A stretch of DNA of 64,000 nt from Nocardioides sp. SR21 (GCF_022761125.1 NZ_JAKWJR010000001.1:592190-656189), one strand, 5' to 3'. Positions 1-8,940 are shown, counted from the first letter of the stretch. Program-made: numbers and translations. Notes: generated by a model not told the origin, from the letters alone.

Positions 1-27
1 TCTGAGATCGAGGTCGACGCGACCTAA
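1..27 (+). CDS. 3' end of an upstream gene (partial)
   Basis: The first eight codons read SEIEVDAT and end in TAA at 25-27, in the same direction as the chemotaxis genes that follow. Only this tail is visible, so no function can be read from it. By position it could be the end of cheA or cheW, which are otherwise missing from the window; that is inference only. Confidence 0.4.
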   Translation, partial: SEIEVDAT

Positions 28-95
28 GGTCCCTCCCGGCACGGCCGATGGAATCCTCGCCTGCACTTCAGTGGGCCTGAAGGTGAGGACACCAC

Positions 96-1208
96 ATGAC
101 CCGGATCCGCGTGCTCGTCGTCGACGACTCCGTGGTGATTCGCAAGATCGTGTCCGATCTGCTCGCCGAGGATCCCGACATCGAGGTGATCGGCACGGCC
201 GTCAACGGCCGAGCGGGCGTCCAGAAGGCCGCGCTGCTCAAGCCGGACCTCGTGACGATGGACATCGAGATGCCGGAGATGAACGGCATCGAGGCGGTCC
301 GCGAGCTGCGGGCCCAGGGCCTGCGGATGCCCATCATCATGTTCAGCACGCTCACCGAGCGCGGCGCCGTCGCCACCCTCGACGCGCTGGCGGCCGGTGC
401 CTCCGACTACGTGCCGAAGCCGGCCAACGTCGGCAGCGTCGGCAAGTCGATGGAGCAGGTCCGCGAGGCGCTGATCCCACGGATCAAGTCGCTGGTGCCG
501 CTGCGCGGCGGCTCGCTGGCGGCCAAGGCCGCCCCGGCCGGCGCGCCCGTCGTCAAGACCCCGCCGCCGGTGCTCCGCGCACCCGCCGTACGACCCGCCG
601 GCGGTCACAAGCTGCTGGTCGTCGGCAGCTCGACCGGCGGACCCGAGGCCCTCGCCACGCTGTTCGGCACGCTGCCGTCGCTGCCGGTGCCGGTCGCGGT
701 CGTCCAGCACATGCCGCCGCTCTTCACCAAGCAGTTCGCCGCCCGCCTCGACCGCCAGTTCGGCTTCCAGGTCGTCGAGGCCGAGGACGGGCAGACGATG
801 GGACCGGGACAGGTCTTCATCGCCCCCGGTGACTACCACCTCGAGGTCGTCGCGGGTCCGCGCGGCCTCTACACCAAGCTGACCCAGGCACCACCCGAGA
901 ATTATTGCCGCCCCGCCGTCGACGTGCTGTTCCGCAGCGCGGTGGCCGCGGTCGGCTCGTCGTTGCTCGGCGTGGTCCTGACCGGAATGGGGTCCGACGG
1001 CGCTGTCGGATCCCGAGCGATCGTCGACCGCGGTGGCAGCGTGCTCGCCCAGGACCAGGCCACCTCGGTGGTCTGGGGCATGCCTGGTGCGGTGGCCACC
1101 GCCGGTCTCGCCGAGCAGATCCTGCCGCTCGACGCGATCGGGCCCGAAATCATCCGTCGCCTTGCCCCACAGCAGGCTGCCCTTGCCGCCACGGGAGGAC
1201 GGCCATGA
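96..1208 (+). CDS. cheB: CheB chemotaxis protein-glutamate methylesterase/deamidase
   Basis: CheB removes methyl groups from chemoreceptor glutamates when phosphorylated, resetting receptor sensitivity. The 370-residue product has an N-terminal receiver domain (VLVVDDS, phosphoacceptor Asp56 in MDIEMP, Lys108 in PKP) and, after a proline/alanine linker at about 140-168, a methylesterase domain. The catalytic triad is Ser179 in GSSTGG, His205 in VQHMPP and Asp301 in GMGSDG; the spacings of 26 and 122 residues equal those of the enteric enzyme. AGGTGAGG lies 7 nt upstream of the ATG. The stop overlaps the cheR start by ATGA, so the two are translationally coupled. Confidence 0.95.
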   Translation: MTRIRVLVVDDSVVIRKIVSDLLAEDPDIEVIGTAVNGRAGVQKAALLKPDLVTMDIEMPEMNGIEAVRELRAQGLRMPIIMFSTLTERGAVATLDALAAGASDYVPKPANVGSVGKSMEQVREALIPRIKSLVPLRGGSLAAKAAPAGAPVVKTPPPVLRAPAVRPAGGHKLLVVGSSTGGPEALATLFGTLPSLPVPVAVVQHMPPLFTKQFAARLDRQFGFQVVEAEDGQTMGPGQVFIAPGDYHLEVVAGPRGLYTKLTQAPPENYCRPAVDVLFRSAVAAVGSSLLGVVLTGMGSDGAVGSRAIVDRGGSVLAQDQATSVVWGMPGAVATAGLAEQILPLDAIGPEIIRRLAPQQAALAATGGRP

Positions 1209-2041
1209 GCATCAGCACGACAGCATTCAACTTCGTCCGCGAGGTCGTCCGCGCGGAGAGCGCGATCGTGCTCGAGCCGGGGAAGGAGTACCTGGTCGAG
1301 TCCCGGCTGCTGCCGCTGGCTCGTCAGGCGAACCACCCCGACGTCGACGCGTACGTCGCCGAGCTCTCCACCCGGCGCAACCCCGCGGCACTCAAGCAGG
1401 TCGTCGAGGCGCTGACGACCAACGAGACGTCGTGGTTCCGTGACAGCGACCCCTTCACCGCCCTGCGCCAGTCCATCTTCCCGACGCTCGCGAAGACGCG
1501 CAGCAACCGGGAGATCCGGGTCTGGGCGGCCGCCTGCTCGAGTGGTCAGGAGCCGTACAGCATCCTGATGACCGCGCAGGACACCCCTGAGCTCGCCGGC
1601 TGGAAGATCGACATGCTGGCGACCGACCTCTCGCAGGAGATGCTCGACAAGGCCAAGGCCGGCGAGTACTCGCAGCTCGAGGTCAACCGCGGGCTTCCCG
1701 CTACGACGATGGTCCGTCACTTCGAGCGGTCCGGGCTGCACTGGCGGATCAATCCTGCGCTCGCCGCGCAGGTGCAGTTCCGCCAGCTCAACCTGGTGCG
1801 TCCCTTCCCCCCGATGGGGAAGTTCGACATCGTCTTCCTCCGCAACGTTCTCATCTACTTCGACCTGGCGACCAAGCGCGACATCCTGCGCCGCGTCCGC
1901 CAGGTGATGGCTCCGGACGGCCATCTCTTCCTCGGCGCCGCCGAGATGACGATGGGCGTCGACGACGCCTGGGAACGTGTCCCGGCCGGAAGGTCTTCTG
2001 TGTACAAGGTCAGAGAGGAACAACCCACGTGCGCGCGCTGA
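1205..2041 (+). CDS. cheR: CheR chemotaxis protein methyltransferase
   Basis: CheR transfers methyl groups from S-adenosylmethionine to receptor glutamates, opposing CheB. The 278-residue product shows TTNETSWFRD at 71-80 (end of the N-terminal helical domain), the SAM-binding segment WAAACSSGQEPYS, the acidic loop ATDLS and the motif FLRNVLIYFD near the C-terminus, all typical of CheR. The frame is open further upstream, but the ATG at 1205 overlaps the cheB stop and gives a family-length protein. The 3' end overlaps the next gene by 13 bases, continuing the coupled operon. Confidence 0.94.
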   Translation: MSISTTAFNFVREVVRAESAIVLEPGKEYLVESRLLPLARQANHPDVDAYVAELSTRRNPAALKQVVEALTTNETSWFRDSDPFTALRQSIFPTLAKTRSNREIRVWAAACSSGQEPYSILMTAQDTPELAGWKIDMLATDLSQEMLDKAKAGEYSQLEVNRGLPATTMVRHFERSGLHWRINPALAAQVQFRQLNLVRPFPPMGKFDIVFLRNVLIYFDLATKRDILRRVRQVMAPDGHLFLGAAEMTMGVDDAWERVPAGRSSVYKVREEQPTCAR

Positions 2042-2421
2042 TCGTTGACGACTCGCGAGCGATGCGCCGGATCGTCGGCCGCATCCTCGTCGATGCAGGT
2101 TACGAGGTTCTCGAGGCAGGAGACGGCCAGGAGGCCATCGACGTCCTCGAGGCCCAGGCCGAGCTTCCGGCCCTCGCCTGCGTCGACTGGAACATGCCCG
2201 TGATGGACGGACTCACGTTCATCACCGAGGTCCGCAAGCGCCCCGAGTGGCGGAGCATCACGCTGATGATGGTCACCACCGAGAGCGAGCAGGACCGGAT
2301 CGTCCGCGCACTCGCCGCGGGCGCCCATGAGTACCTCATCAAGCCGTTCACCGGCGAAGCCCTGATGGAGAAGCTCGACCTGCTCGGGCTCCTTCCCGTC
2401 CCTGCTGGAGACCCGTCATGA
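2029..2421 (+). CDS. CheY-like single-domain response regulator (first copy)
   Basis: This 130-residue stand-alone receiver domain has no output domain. The acidic pocket is VDD at 6-8, the phosphoacceptor is Asp53 in VDWNMPVMDG, the switch threonines are Thr83/84 in MVTTESE and the conserved lysine is Lys105 in LIKPF. It starts with GTG preceded by AGAGGAA, inside the end of cheR, and overlaps the next gene by ATGA. A second receiver lies at 2911. Which of the two contacts the flagellar switch, and which acts as a phosphate sink or in adaptation, cannot be told from sequence. Confidence 0.9.
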   Translation: MRALIVDDSRAMRRIVGRILVDAGYEVLEAGDGQEAIDVLEAQAELPALACVDWNMPVMDGLTFITEVRKRPEWRSITLMMVTTESEQDRIVRALAAGAHEYLIKPFTGEALMEKLDLLGLLPVPAGDPS

Positions 2422-2864
2422 CCACTGGTACCGCGCCCGACCCGGCGCTCGTCAACGCCGCGTTCGAGCAGGTGTGGGGCTCGATGCTCTTCACCGCGTT
2501 CGAGCCGTGGCCGGCCGACACCGTCGCGAACCTCGGCTCCGGCGTGCAGGCCCAGATCGAGCTGCGTGGCGACTGGAACGGTCGCATCGTGCTCACCTGT
2601 GACTCCGAGGTCGCCACCCAGATCGCCGGCGCGATGCTGGGTGCCCCGGCGGAGGAGGTCCTCCCGGACGACGACGTCCACGACGCCGTCGGTGAGGTCC
2701 TCAACGTCGTGGGCGGCAGCGTGAAGGGCGCCCTCGGTGGCGTCATGTCGCTGGGCCTCCCCGGTGTCTCCGAGACCACCAACCCGCCGTCCGCCGAGGA
2801 CTGCCTGATCATCTCGTGGCACGGCGCTCCCGTTTTCGTCGAAGTCGTTCCTGACGCGGCCTGA
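2418..2864 (+). CDS. CheX-like chemotaxis phosphatase
   Basis: CheX proteins dephosphorylate CheY-P. The 148-residue product carries the CheC/CheX-type phosphatase signature Glu-x-x-Asn as Glu93 and Asn96 in GEVLNVVGG, followed by a glycine-rich stretch and a basic residue, as in CheX. Upstream is a beta-rich half (VQAQIELRGDWNGRIVLTC) of the CheX fold. It is coupled to the preceding receiver through ATGA and followed after 46 bp by a second CheY. The family call comes from motif and context; activity is inferred. Confidence 0.75.
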   Translation: MTTGTAPDPALVNAAFEQVWGSMLFTAFEPWPADTVANLGSGVQAQIELRGDWNGRIVLTCDSEVATQIAGAMLGAPAEEVLPDDDVHDAVGEVLNVVGGSVKGALGGVMSLGLPGVSETTNPPSAEDCLIISWHGAPVFVEVVPDAA

Positions 2865-2910
2865 CGTCGACGACTGCCCGAGCTCAAGACCAGAAGGAAA
2901 GCAGAGAACC

Positions 2911-3273
2911 ATGAAGATCCTCGTCGCGGACGACAGCCGCGTGATGCGTCAGATCGTGATCCGCACCCTGCGCCAGGCCGGCTTCAGCGGCCACGACATC
3001 GTCGAGGCCGAGGACGGCGCCGACGGGTTCGACAAGGTCCAGACCGAGAAGCCCGACCTGGTGCTCTCGGACTGGAACATGCCGAACAAGACCGGCATCG
3101 ACTTCCTGCGCGACCTGCGCGGCAGCGGCAACCAGACGCCGTTCGGGTTCGTCACCTCGGAGGGCTCCGAGGAGATGCGCACGCTCGCGTCGGACGCTGG
3201 TGCCCTCTTCCTCATCGCCAAGCCGTTCACGGCCGAGGTGTTCGAGGAAGCCCTCACCCCGGTGCTGGGCTAG
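2911..3273 (+). CDS. cheY: CheY-like single-domain response regulator (second copy)
   Basis: A 120-residue receiver with VADDSRVMRQ at the N-terminus, phosphoacceptor Asp54 in LSDWNMPNKTG, switch Thr82 in FVTSEGSE and Lys104 in IAKPF. It keeps all residues needed for phosphorylation. The purine-rich stretch AGAAGGAAAG about 10 nt upstream serves as ribosome binding site. Unlike the first receiver it is separated from its upstream neighbour by 46 bp. Its length is closer to canonical CheY, so it is the better candidate for the flagellar-switch regulator, but this is inference. Confidence 0.9.
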   Translation: MKILVADDSRVMRQIVIRTLRQAGFSGHDIVEAEDGADGFDKVQTEKPDLVLSDWNMPNKTGIDFLRDLRGSGNQTPFGFVTSEGSEEMRTLASDAGALFLIAKPFTAEVFEEALTPVLG

Positions 3274-3282
3274 GTGCGGGTC

Positions 3283-3765
3283 ATGAGTCTTCCTGACCGC
3301 AAGGCGATCAAGGACCTCTTCGAGGGCCTGCTCGGCCGCGACGTCGAGATCGGTGACGCGACCCCGGTCGTGTTCGAGCACCCGAGGCCGGTGGTCGCGA
3401 CGTACATCGACGACAAGTACGCGCTGACCGCGGTCGCCGTCATGGACCTGCAGCTCGCTGCCAACTCGGGCGCGGCCATCGCGCTCGTCCCGAAGGGTGG
3501 AGCCGAGGCCGCGATCGAGGACCTCCGGCTCCCGCCGAACCTCTTCGAGAACGCCTCGGAGATCCTCAACGTCCTCGCCGCGCCGATCGGCGACCACTGT
3601 GGTGCGCACGTGAAGCTGTCGAGCACCTTCGCTCCCGGTGAGGACGTCCCGCCGCAGGTGGAGTCCGTCGCGGTGTCGCTCGGCGCCCGCCAGGACGTCA
3701 CGCTCGACGTCTCGGGCTACGGCAGCGGCCGGCTCTCGATCGTGCTCGTCCCGGGCACGTACTGA
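3283..3765 (+). CDS. CheX-related protein of the chemotaxis operon
   Basis: A 160-residue protein ending the chemotaxis operon. It has no named domain that I can identify with certainty. The overall beta-rich layout and the segment ENASEILNVLAAPI resemble the CheC/CheX helix carrying Glu-x-x-Asn, so it may be a second, divergent CheX-type protein. I prefer the ATG at 3283 because AGG lies 8 nt upstream; an in-frame GTG at 3274 directly after the cheY stop is the alternative. It shares strand and close spacing with cheY, so a role in CheY-P turnover or adaptation is plausible but unproven. Confidence 0.7.
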   Translation: MSLPDRKAIKDLFEGLLGRDVEIGDATPVVFEHPRPVVATYIDDKYALTAVAVMDLQLAANSGAAIALVPKGGAEAAIEDLRLPPNLFENASEILNVLAAPIGDHCGAHVKLSSTFAPGEDVPPQVESVAVSLGARQDVTLDVSGYGSGRLSIVLVPGTY

Positions 3766-3807
3766 CCGCTGGTGCTGGGGGCGGGCCACCGTAGGCTTGC
3801 CCCCAGC

Positions 3808-6228
3808 ATGAGCACCTCCATCCCGCTGCCCGGCCTGCCGGCGTACGACCACGCCGACGGGACTCCCGACGAACCCCGCACCTCCCGCCGCGGACCGACG
3901 CGCGAGGAGCTGCTCGACGGCCTCAACGAGCCACAACGGGCCGCGGTCGTCCACGAGGGCGCGCCGCTGCTCGTCGTCGCCGGTGCCGGATCCGGCAAGA
4001 CGCGGGTGCTGACCCGCCGGATCGCCTGGCTGATCTCCGAGCGCAAGGCGCACCCGGGCTCGATCCTCGCGATCACCTTCACCAACAAGGCCGCGGCCGA
4101 GATGAAGGAGCGCGTCGAGGACCTCGTCGGCAAGCGCGCGCGGATCATGTGGGTCTCGACGTTCCACTCCGCCTGCGTGCGCATCCTGCGCAAGGAGATC
4201 GACAAGCTGGGCTTCAAGTCGAACTTCTCGATCTACGACGCCGCGGACCAGAAGCGACTGATGACGCTGGTCTGCAGCGACCTCGACCTGGACGCGAAGC
4301 GCTACCAGCCCGGCGCGATGCTGCACTGGGTCTCGAACCAGAAGAACGAGCTCAAGGACCCCGAGGACGCCACCAAGGACGCGCGCAACAACCTCGAGGA
4401 GACCTACGCGTCGGTCTACACGACGTACCAACGCCGCCTCCGTGAGGCCAACGCGCTCGACTTCGACGACCTGATCATGTTCACGGTCCACCTGCTACAG
4501 CAGTTCCCCGAGGTGCGCGAGACCTACCGGCGCCGGTTCCGCCACGTGCTCGTGGACGAGTACCAAGACACCAACCACGCTCAGTACGCCCTCATTCACC
4601 AGCTGTGCGCGGACAACCCGGAGGACCTCGACGGCGAGCGGGTCGAGCCGGCCGAGCTGATGGTCGTCGGCGACGCCGACCAGTCGATCTACGCGTTCCG
4701 TGGGGCGAACATCCGCAACATCCTCGACTTCGAGCAGGACTTCCCGAACGCCACCTCGATCCTGCTCGAGCAGAACTACCGCTCGACCCAGACCATCCTG
4801 ACGGCAGCGAACGCCGTGATCGGGCACAACAAGGGCCGCAAGGAGAAGCGGCTGTGGTCCGACGCCGGCGACGGCGCCCGGATCATCGGGTACGTCGCCG
4901 ACGACGAGCGCGACGAGGCGCGGTTCGTCTCCGAGGAGATCGACCGGCTCACCGATGCGGGCGACCTGCGGCCCGCGGACGTCGCGATCTTCTACCGCAC
5001 CAACGCGCAGTCCCGGGTGTTCGAGGAGGTGTTCATCCGGGTCGGCATGCCGTACAAGGTCGTCGGCGGGGTGCGCTTCTACGAGCGGCGTGAGGTGCGC
5101 GACGCGCTCGCCTACCTGCGGATGCTGGTCAACCCGGCCGACCAGGTGTCGCTGCGCCGGATCCTGAACACCCCCAAGCGCGGCATCGGCGACCGCGCGG
5201 TCGCGTGCGTGCAGGCGCTGGCCGACCGCGACCGGATCACGTTCTGGGAGGCGCTGCGCCGCGCCCAGGACGCCCCCGGCCTGGCCACCCGCTCGCTCAG
5301 TGCGATCCAGGGCTTCGTGGCGATGGTCGAGGAGCTGCAGTCGATGGTCGACGCGGGGGAGCGCGCCGACGTCGTGCTCGAGACCGTGCTGGCGCGGTCC
5401 GGGTACGTCGCCTCCCTGGAGGAGAGCGACGACCCGCAGGACGAGACCCGGGTCGAGAACCTCGCCGAGCTCGTGGCCGTCGCCCGGGAGTTCTCCGACG
5501 ACCCGCAGGCCGGCCCCTCGGCGGACCCGGCCGACGTGGATGCCGGGATCGTCGCCCCCGGTCTCTCCGACTTCCTCGAGCGGGTCGCCCTGGTGGCCGA
5601 CACCGACCAGATCCCCGACGCCCCGGAGGACGACGCCGGCGTCGTCACGCTGATGACCCTGCACACCGCGAAGGGCCTCGAGTTCCCCGCGGTGTTCCTG
5701 ACCGGGCTCGAGGACGGCGTGTTCCCGCACGCGCGGGCCCTCGGCGACCAGCCGGAACTCGAGGAGGAGCGGCGGCTGGCGTACGTCGGCGTGACCCGCG
5801 CCCGCGAGCGCCTCTACATCTCCCGCGCGGTGGTCCGCTCGGCCTGGGGCGCGCCGTCGCACAACCCCGGCTCCCGGTTCCTCGACGAGCTCCCGGTCGA
5901 CCTCGTCGACTGGAAGCGCACTGAGGCCGCCCAGACCCAGTGGGGCCGCCCGGACCTCTCCGGCTCCACCCGGCTCGGCACCCCGACCGACGCCGGCCGC
6001 CGCAACTTCTCCTCGGCCGCGCTGCGCGCCGACGCCGCTGCCCGGGCCAAGCCCGCGCGCGAGATCCCGAGCCTCGAGCCCGGCGACCGGGTCGTCCACG
6101 ACTCGTTCGGCATGGGCACGGTCGTGACGCTCGAGGGCGTCGCGGAGAAGGCCGTCGCCTCGATCGACTTCGGCTCTGAGGGCATCAAGCGGCTGCTGCT
6201 CCGCTACGCGCCGGTTGAGAAGCTCTAG
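3808..6228 (+). CDS. pcrA: ATP-dependent DNA helicase, UvrD/PcrA type
   Basis: Superfamily 1A 3'-5' helicase of 806 residues for excision repair, plasmid replication and removal of RNA polymerase from DNA. Visible motifs: Walker A GAGSGKT at about 59-65, motif II VDEYQDTN near 250, motif III GDADQSIYAFRGA, motif IV QNYRST near 322, motif V TLHTAKGLEF near 618 and motif VI AYVGVTRARERL near 657. The C-terminus (GDRVVHDSFGMGTVV...) is the Tudor-like tail that contacts RNA polymerase in PcrA. The ATG at 3808 is preceded by a TAGGCT -10-like box 10 nt upstream, suggesting a very short leader. The stop codon directly abuts a repeat array. Confidence 0.95.
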   Translation: MSTSIPLPGLPAYDHADGTPDEPRTSRRGPTREELLDGLNEPQRAAVVHEGAPLLVVAGAGSGKTRVLTRRIAWLISERKAHPGSILAITFTNKAAAEMKERVEDLVGKRARIMWVSTFHSACVRILRKEIDKLGFKSNFSIYDAADQKRLMTLVCSDLDLDAKRYQPGAMLHWVSNQKNELKDPEDATKDARNNLEETYASVYTTYQRRLREANALDFDDLIMFTVHLLQQFPEVRETYRRRFRHVLVDEYQDTNHAQYALIHQLCADNPEDLDGERVEPAELMVVGDADQSIYAFRGANIRNILDFEQDFPNATSILLEQNYRSTQTILTAANAVIGHNKGRKEKRLWSDAGDGARIIGYVADDERDEARFVSEEIDRLTDAGDLRPADVAIFYRTNAQSRVFEEVFIRVGMPYKVVGGVRFYERREVRDALAYLRMLVNPADQVSLRRILNTPKRGIGDRAVACVQALADRDRITFWEALRRAQDAPGLATRSLSAIQGFVAMVEELQSMVDAGERADVVLETVLARSGYVASLEESDDPQDETRVENLAELVAVAREFSDDPQAGPSADPADVDAGIVAPGLSDFLERVALVADTDQIPDAPEDDAGVVTLMTLHTAKGLEFPAVFLTGLEDGVFPHARALGDQPELEEERRLAYVGVTRARERLYISRAVVRSAWGAPSHNPGSRFLDELPVDLVDWKRTEAAQTQWGRPDLSGSTRLGTPTDAGRRNFSSAALRADAAARAKPAREIPSLEPGDRVVHDSFGMGTVVTLEGVAEKAVASIDFGSEGIKRLLLRYAPVEKL

Positions 6229-7053
6229 CTGGCTCGTTGGTCGAGTAGCCGTCGCGAGGAACGAGCGACGGCGTATCGAGACCCACGGAGCTCAGCGGCG
6301 GAGTCGCCAGTGGCATCGACCGGGTCTCGATACGGCCGTCGCGGCTTCGTTCCTCAGCCGCGCCGTCCTACTCGACCACCGATGTTCCCTGACTCGTTGG
6401 TCGAGTAGCCGTCGTGAGGAACGAGTGACGGCGTATCGAGACCTGGTGGTCCGATGGGCTGGCCGGGGTCTCGATACGGGCGTCGCGGCTTCGTTCCTCA
6501 GCCGCGTCGTCCTACTCGACCACCGATGTTCGCTGGCTCGTTGGTCGAGTAGCCGTCGCGAGGAACGAGTGACGGTGTATCGAGACCTGGTGGTCCGGTG
6601 CGCGGCTGGGTCTCGATACGGGCGTCGCGGCTTCGTTCCTCAGCCGCGTCGTCCTACTCGACCACCGATGTTCGCTGGCTCGTTGGTCGAGTAGCCGTCG
6701 CGAGGAACGAGTGACGGTGTATCGAGACCTGGTGGTCCGGTGCGCGGCTGGGTCTCGATACGGGCGTCGCGGCTTCGTTCCTCAGCCGCGTCGTCCTACT
6801 CGACCACCGATGTTCGCTGGCTCGTTGGTCGAGTAGCCGTCGCGAGGAACGAGTGACGGTGTATCGAGACCTGGTGGTCCGGTGCGCGGCTGGGTCTCGA
6901 TACGGGCGTCGCGGCTTCGTTCCTCAGCCGCGTCGTCCTACTCGACCACCGATGTCCGCGACTCGTTCGGCGTGGACGTCATGCGGCTGCTACTCGACCA
7001 CCGATGTCTGCGACTCGTTCGGCGTGGACGTCATGCCGACGGGGCTGCGCCGC
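6229..7053. repeat. 825-bp non-coding repeat block between convergent pcrA and M23 genes
   Basis: This gap holds no convincing gene. It is filled by five head-to-tail units, each made of a forward element (TTGGTCGAGTAG to TATCGAGACC) and its inverted partner (GGTCTCGATACG to CTACTCGACCA), so each unit can fold into a long hairpin. Units start at 6237, 6397, 6541, 6683 and 6825. The last three are essentially identical, with a 142-bp period. Short open frames through it are by-products of the repeat. A 47-bp direct repeat closes the block at 6938-7036. Confidence 0.9.
6938..7036. repeat. 47-bp direct repeat at the end of the array
   Basis: Two near-identical 47-bp copies (6938-6984 and 6990-7036) start with CTACTCGACCACCGATGTC and end in GGACGTCATGC; they differ at one base (GTCC versus GTCT). 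The first copy begins inside the last inverted element of the 142-bp array, so the array end has been duplicated together with flanking sequence. Confidence 0.85.
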
Positions 7054-8124
7054 TTACGGCGTGACGCCGTGGACGACCAGCGCTTCGTACGGGTCGACCG
7101 GGTCGCCGGCGCCGGGGCGCACCTCGAGGTGCAGGTGCGGGCCGGTCACGTGGCCGGTCGAGCCGACGGTGCCGATCAGGTCGCCGGCGCGGACCTCGTC
7201 GCCGGGGGAGACGTAGATCGAGGTCTGGTGGCAGAACCACAGCTCGGTGCCGTCGTCGAGCGTGACGACGGTCTTGTTGCCGTACGCGCCGTCGTACCCG
7301 GCCGAGGTCACGACGCCGTTGGCGACGGAGTGGATCGGGGTACCCGGGTCCGCGGCGAAGTCGAGACCGGTGTGGTAGCTCGACCAGAGGCCGTACTCGC
7401 CGAAGCGTGCGGTGAGGTGGTAGCCCGACAGCGGGATCACCCACTGGTTGAGCGCGAGCTTGTCGGACTGCGCCTGGGTCTTCTTCGCCAGCGCCAGGAG
7501 GGCGGCGTTGCGCTCCTTGAGCTGGTCCTCCGCCTCGGCGACCAGCTCGGCGTCGCTGCTGTCGCCGAGCGCGTCGCGCGCGGAGTCGCGGCTGACGGTC
7601 TGCCGGTCGAGGAGGCTGACGCGGGAGACGTCGCTGGCGCCGCTGAGGGCGCTGGCCTGGCTGAACCGGGTCGGCTGGTCGGAGATACCGCCGTTCGCCG
7701 CGGTGATGGCGCCACCGGCGGAGATCGCCAGGGCGGCCACGCCGAGCAGGACCGGGGGAGACGGGAGCAGCTTGAACAGCGGGCCGCGCGACGCGGTGTG
7801 CTTGCTCGCGCGGCGACCCCCGGGCTGGGCCTTCTCGGCCTTCGCCGGCTTCGGCTCGTGCGCGGTGCGGGCGGCGACCGGCGCGGCCTTCACCGGCTTC
7901 GGCGCCTTGGCGGTCTTCGGTGCCTTGGGCGCCTTGACGGCCTTGGGTGCCTTGCCCGGCTTCTCCGCGCGGCGCTTGCCGGCGACGGTGGCGGGCAGGA
8001 GGACGGTCTCGAACGTGTCGTCCATCGAGAGGGGAGCCGCGATGGGTGTCGTCTCCGCAACCGGGGTCGAGAGGTCCGAGGGACGACGGCCGGGGCCGCG
8101 ACGTTCCGCTCGGTGGTTACCCAT
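7054..8124 (-). CDS. Membrane-anchored M23 family peptidoglycan endopeptidase
   Basis: A 356-residue LytM/M23 zinc metallopeptidase expected to cut peptide cross-links in peptidoglycan outside the membrane. The N-terminal part is cytoplasmic and rich in Lys, Ala and Pro (about 55-115), followed by one membrane segment at about 125-145, a coiled region with many Ala, Glu and Lys, and the peptidase domain. Zinc and catalytic motifs are HTGLD near 250 and HLHLE near 331. GGAGAG precedes the ATG. The 240-bp divergent gap to the next gene (8125-8364) carries its promoter region; I see no riboswitch of the c-di-AMP class there. Confidence 0.88.
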   Translation of the reverse strand: MGNHRAERRGPGRRPSDLSTPVAETTPIAAPLSMDDTFETVLLPATVAGKRRAEKPGKAPKAVKAPKAPKTAKAPKPVKAAPVAARTAHEPKPAKAEKAQPGGRRASKHTASRGPLFKLLPSPPVLLGVAALAISAGGAITAANGGISDQPTRFSQASALSGASDVSRVSLLDRQTVSRDSARDALGDSSDAELVAEAEDQLKERNAALLALAKKTQAQSDKLALNQWVIPLSGYHLTARFGEYGLWSSYHTGLDFAADPGTPIHSVANGVVTSAGYDGAYGNKTVVTLDDGTELWFCHQTSIYVSPGDEVRAGDLIGTVGSTGHVTGPHLHLEVRPGAGDPVDPYEALVVHGVTP

Positions 8125-8364
8125 GGTGTAAGTGCTCTCCGCTGTTCTCGGGGTTCAGACGGCGAGGCCCGACTGTAACGGACCGATCACGGCGCCGGGA
8201 AACCAACGCCGAAAGTTGTGGACGAATTCTGTCGAGACACCCTGTCACACGGATGTCCCGATGAACCCATCGGCACTCATGCCCCGCCTGAGAGTCCATA
8301 CACTCAGTAAATTCCTGTGCCCCCGGCCACGTGGTGAGCGTCACGTCTGGGTTAGCCTCCGGCT

Positions 8365-8772
8365 ATGAGCAGCACAGCGACGCGCCGGATCCGGATCGTG
8401 GTGGGCAAGCCCGGGCTCGACGGGCACGACCGCGGCGCCAAGATCGTCGCCCGCGCGCTGCGCGACGCCGGTCACGAGGTGGTCTATACCGGGCTGCACC
8501 AGACGCCCGAGCAGATCGTGGAGACCGCGATCCAGGAGGACGCCGACCTGATCGGGCTCTCCGTCCTGTCCGGTGCGCACATGACGCTGTTCCGCCGGCT
8601 CGTCGAGCTCCTCGCCGAGCGCGACGCGTCCGACATCGTCATCTTCGGTGGTGGGATCATCCCGGAGGAGGACATCCCGCTGCTCGAGGAGATCGGGGTC
8701 GCCAAGGTGTTCACCCCGGGCGCGCCGACCACCGCGATCACCGGCTGGGTCAGCGAGCACTTCGCCGACTGA
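8365..8772 (+). CDS. Stand-alone cobalamin (B12)-binding domain protein
   Basis: A 135-residue protein corresponding to the C-terminal B12-binding domain of methylmalonyl-CoA mutase-type enzymes. The base-off/His-on motif DxHxxG is DGHDRG near residue 20, with the later glycine-rich IFGGGIIPEED typical of the fold. No substrate-binding TIM-barrel subunit is next to it. It may pair with a mutase large subunit encoded elsewhere, as in isobutyryl- or hydroxyisobutyryl-CoA mutases, or act as a B12 carrier. TAGCCT lies 6 nt before the ATG, so the mRNA is probably leaderless. Confidence 0.82.
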   Translation: MSSTATRRIRIVVGKPGLDGHDRGAKIVARALRDAGHEVVYTGLHQTPEQIVETAIQEDADLIGLSVLSGAHMTLFRRLVELLAERDASDIVIFGGGIIPEEDIPLLEEIGVAKVFTPGAPTTAITGWVSEHFAD

Positions 8773-8940
8773 CGGTCGGGTGACCCCGGTCGAAACCCGC
8801 CTGAGCGCGTGCCGGACGTCACGTAGCCCCGGCCTCGTCGTACTCCGCGAGGCGGGACTAAGGTGCCTGAGACACCCCTGAGCTCGTGGCGGCCTTACGC
8901 GCGCGCCCGCTCGCTCCGACAAAGAGGACTTGGTGGATCA

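Noticed and set aside
6229..7036. Regular repeats that look like a CRISPR array
   Set aside because: Units are inverted pairs with near-identical interiors; there are no unique spacers and no cas genes in the window.
8125..8364. c-di-AMP riboswitch before the M23 peptidase
   Set aside because: The conserved blocks seen at 61486-61651 are absent here on either strand.
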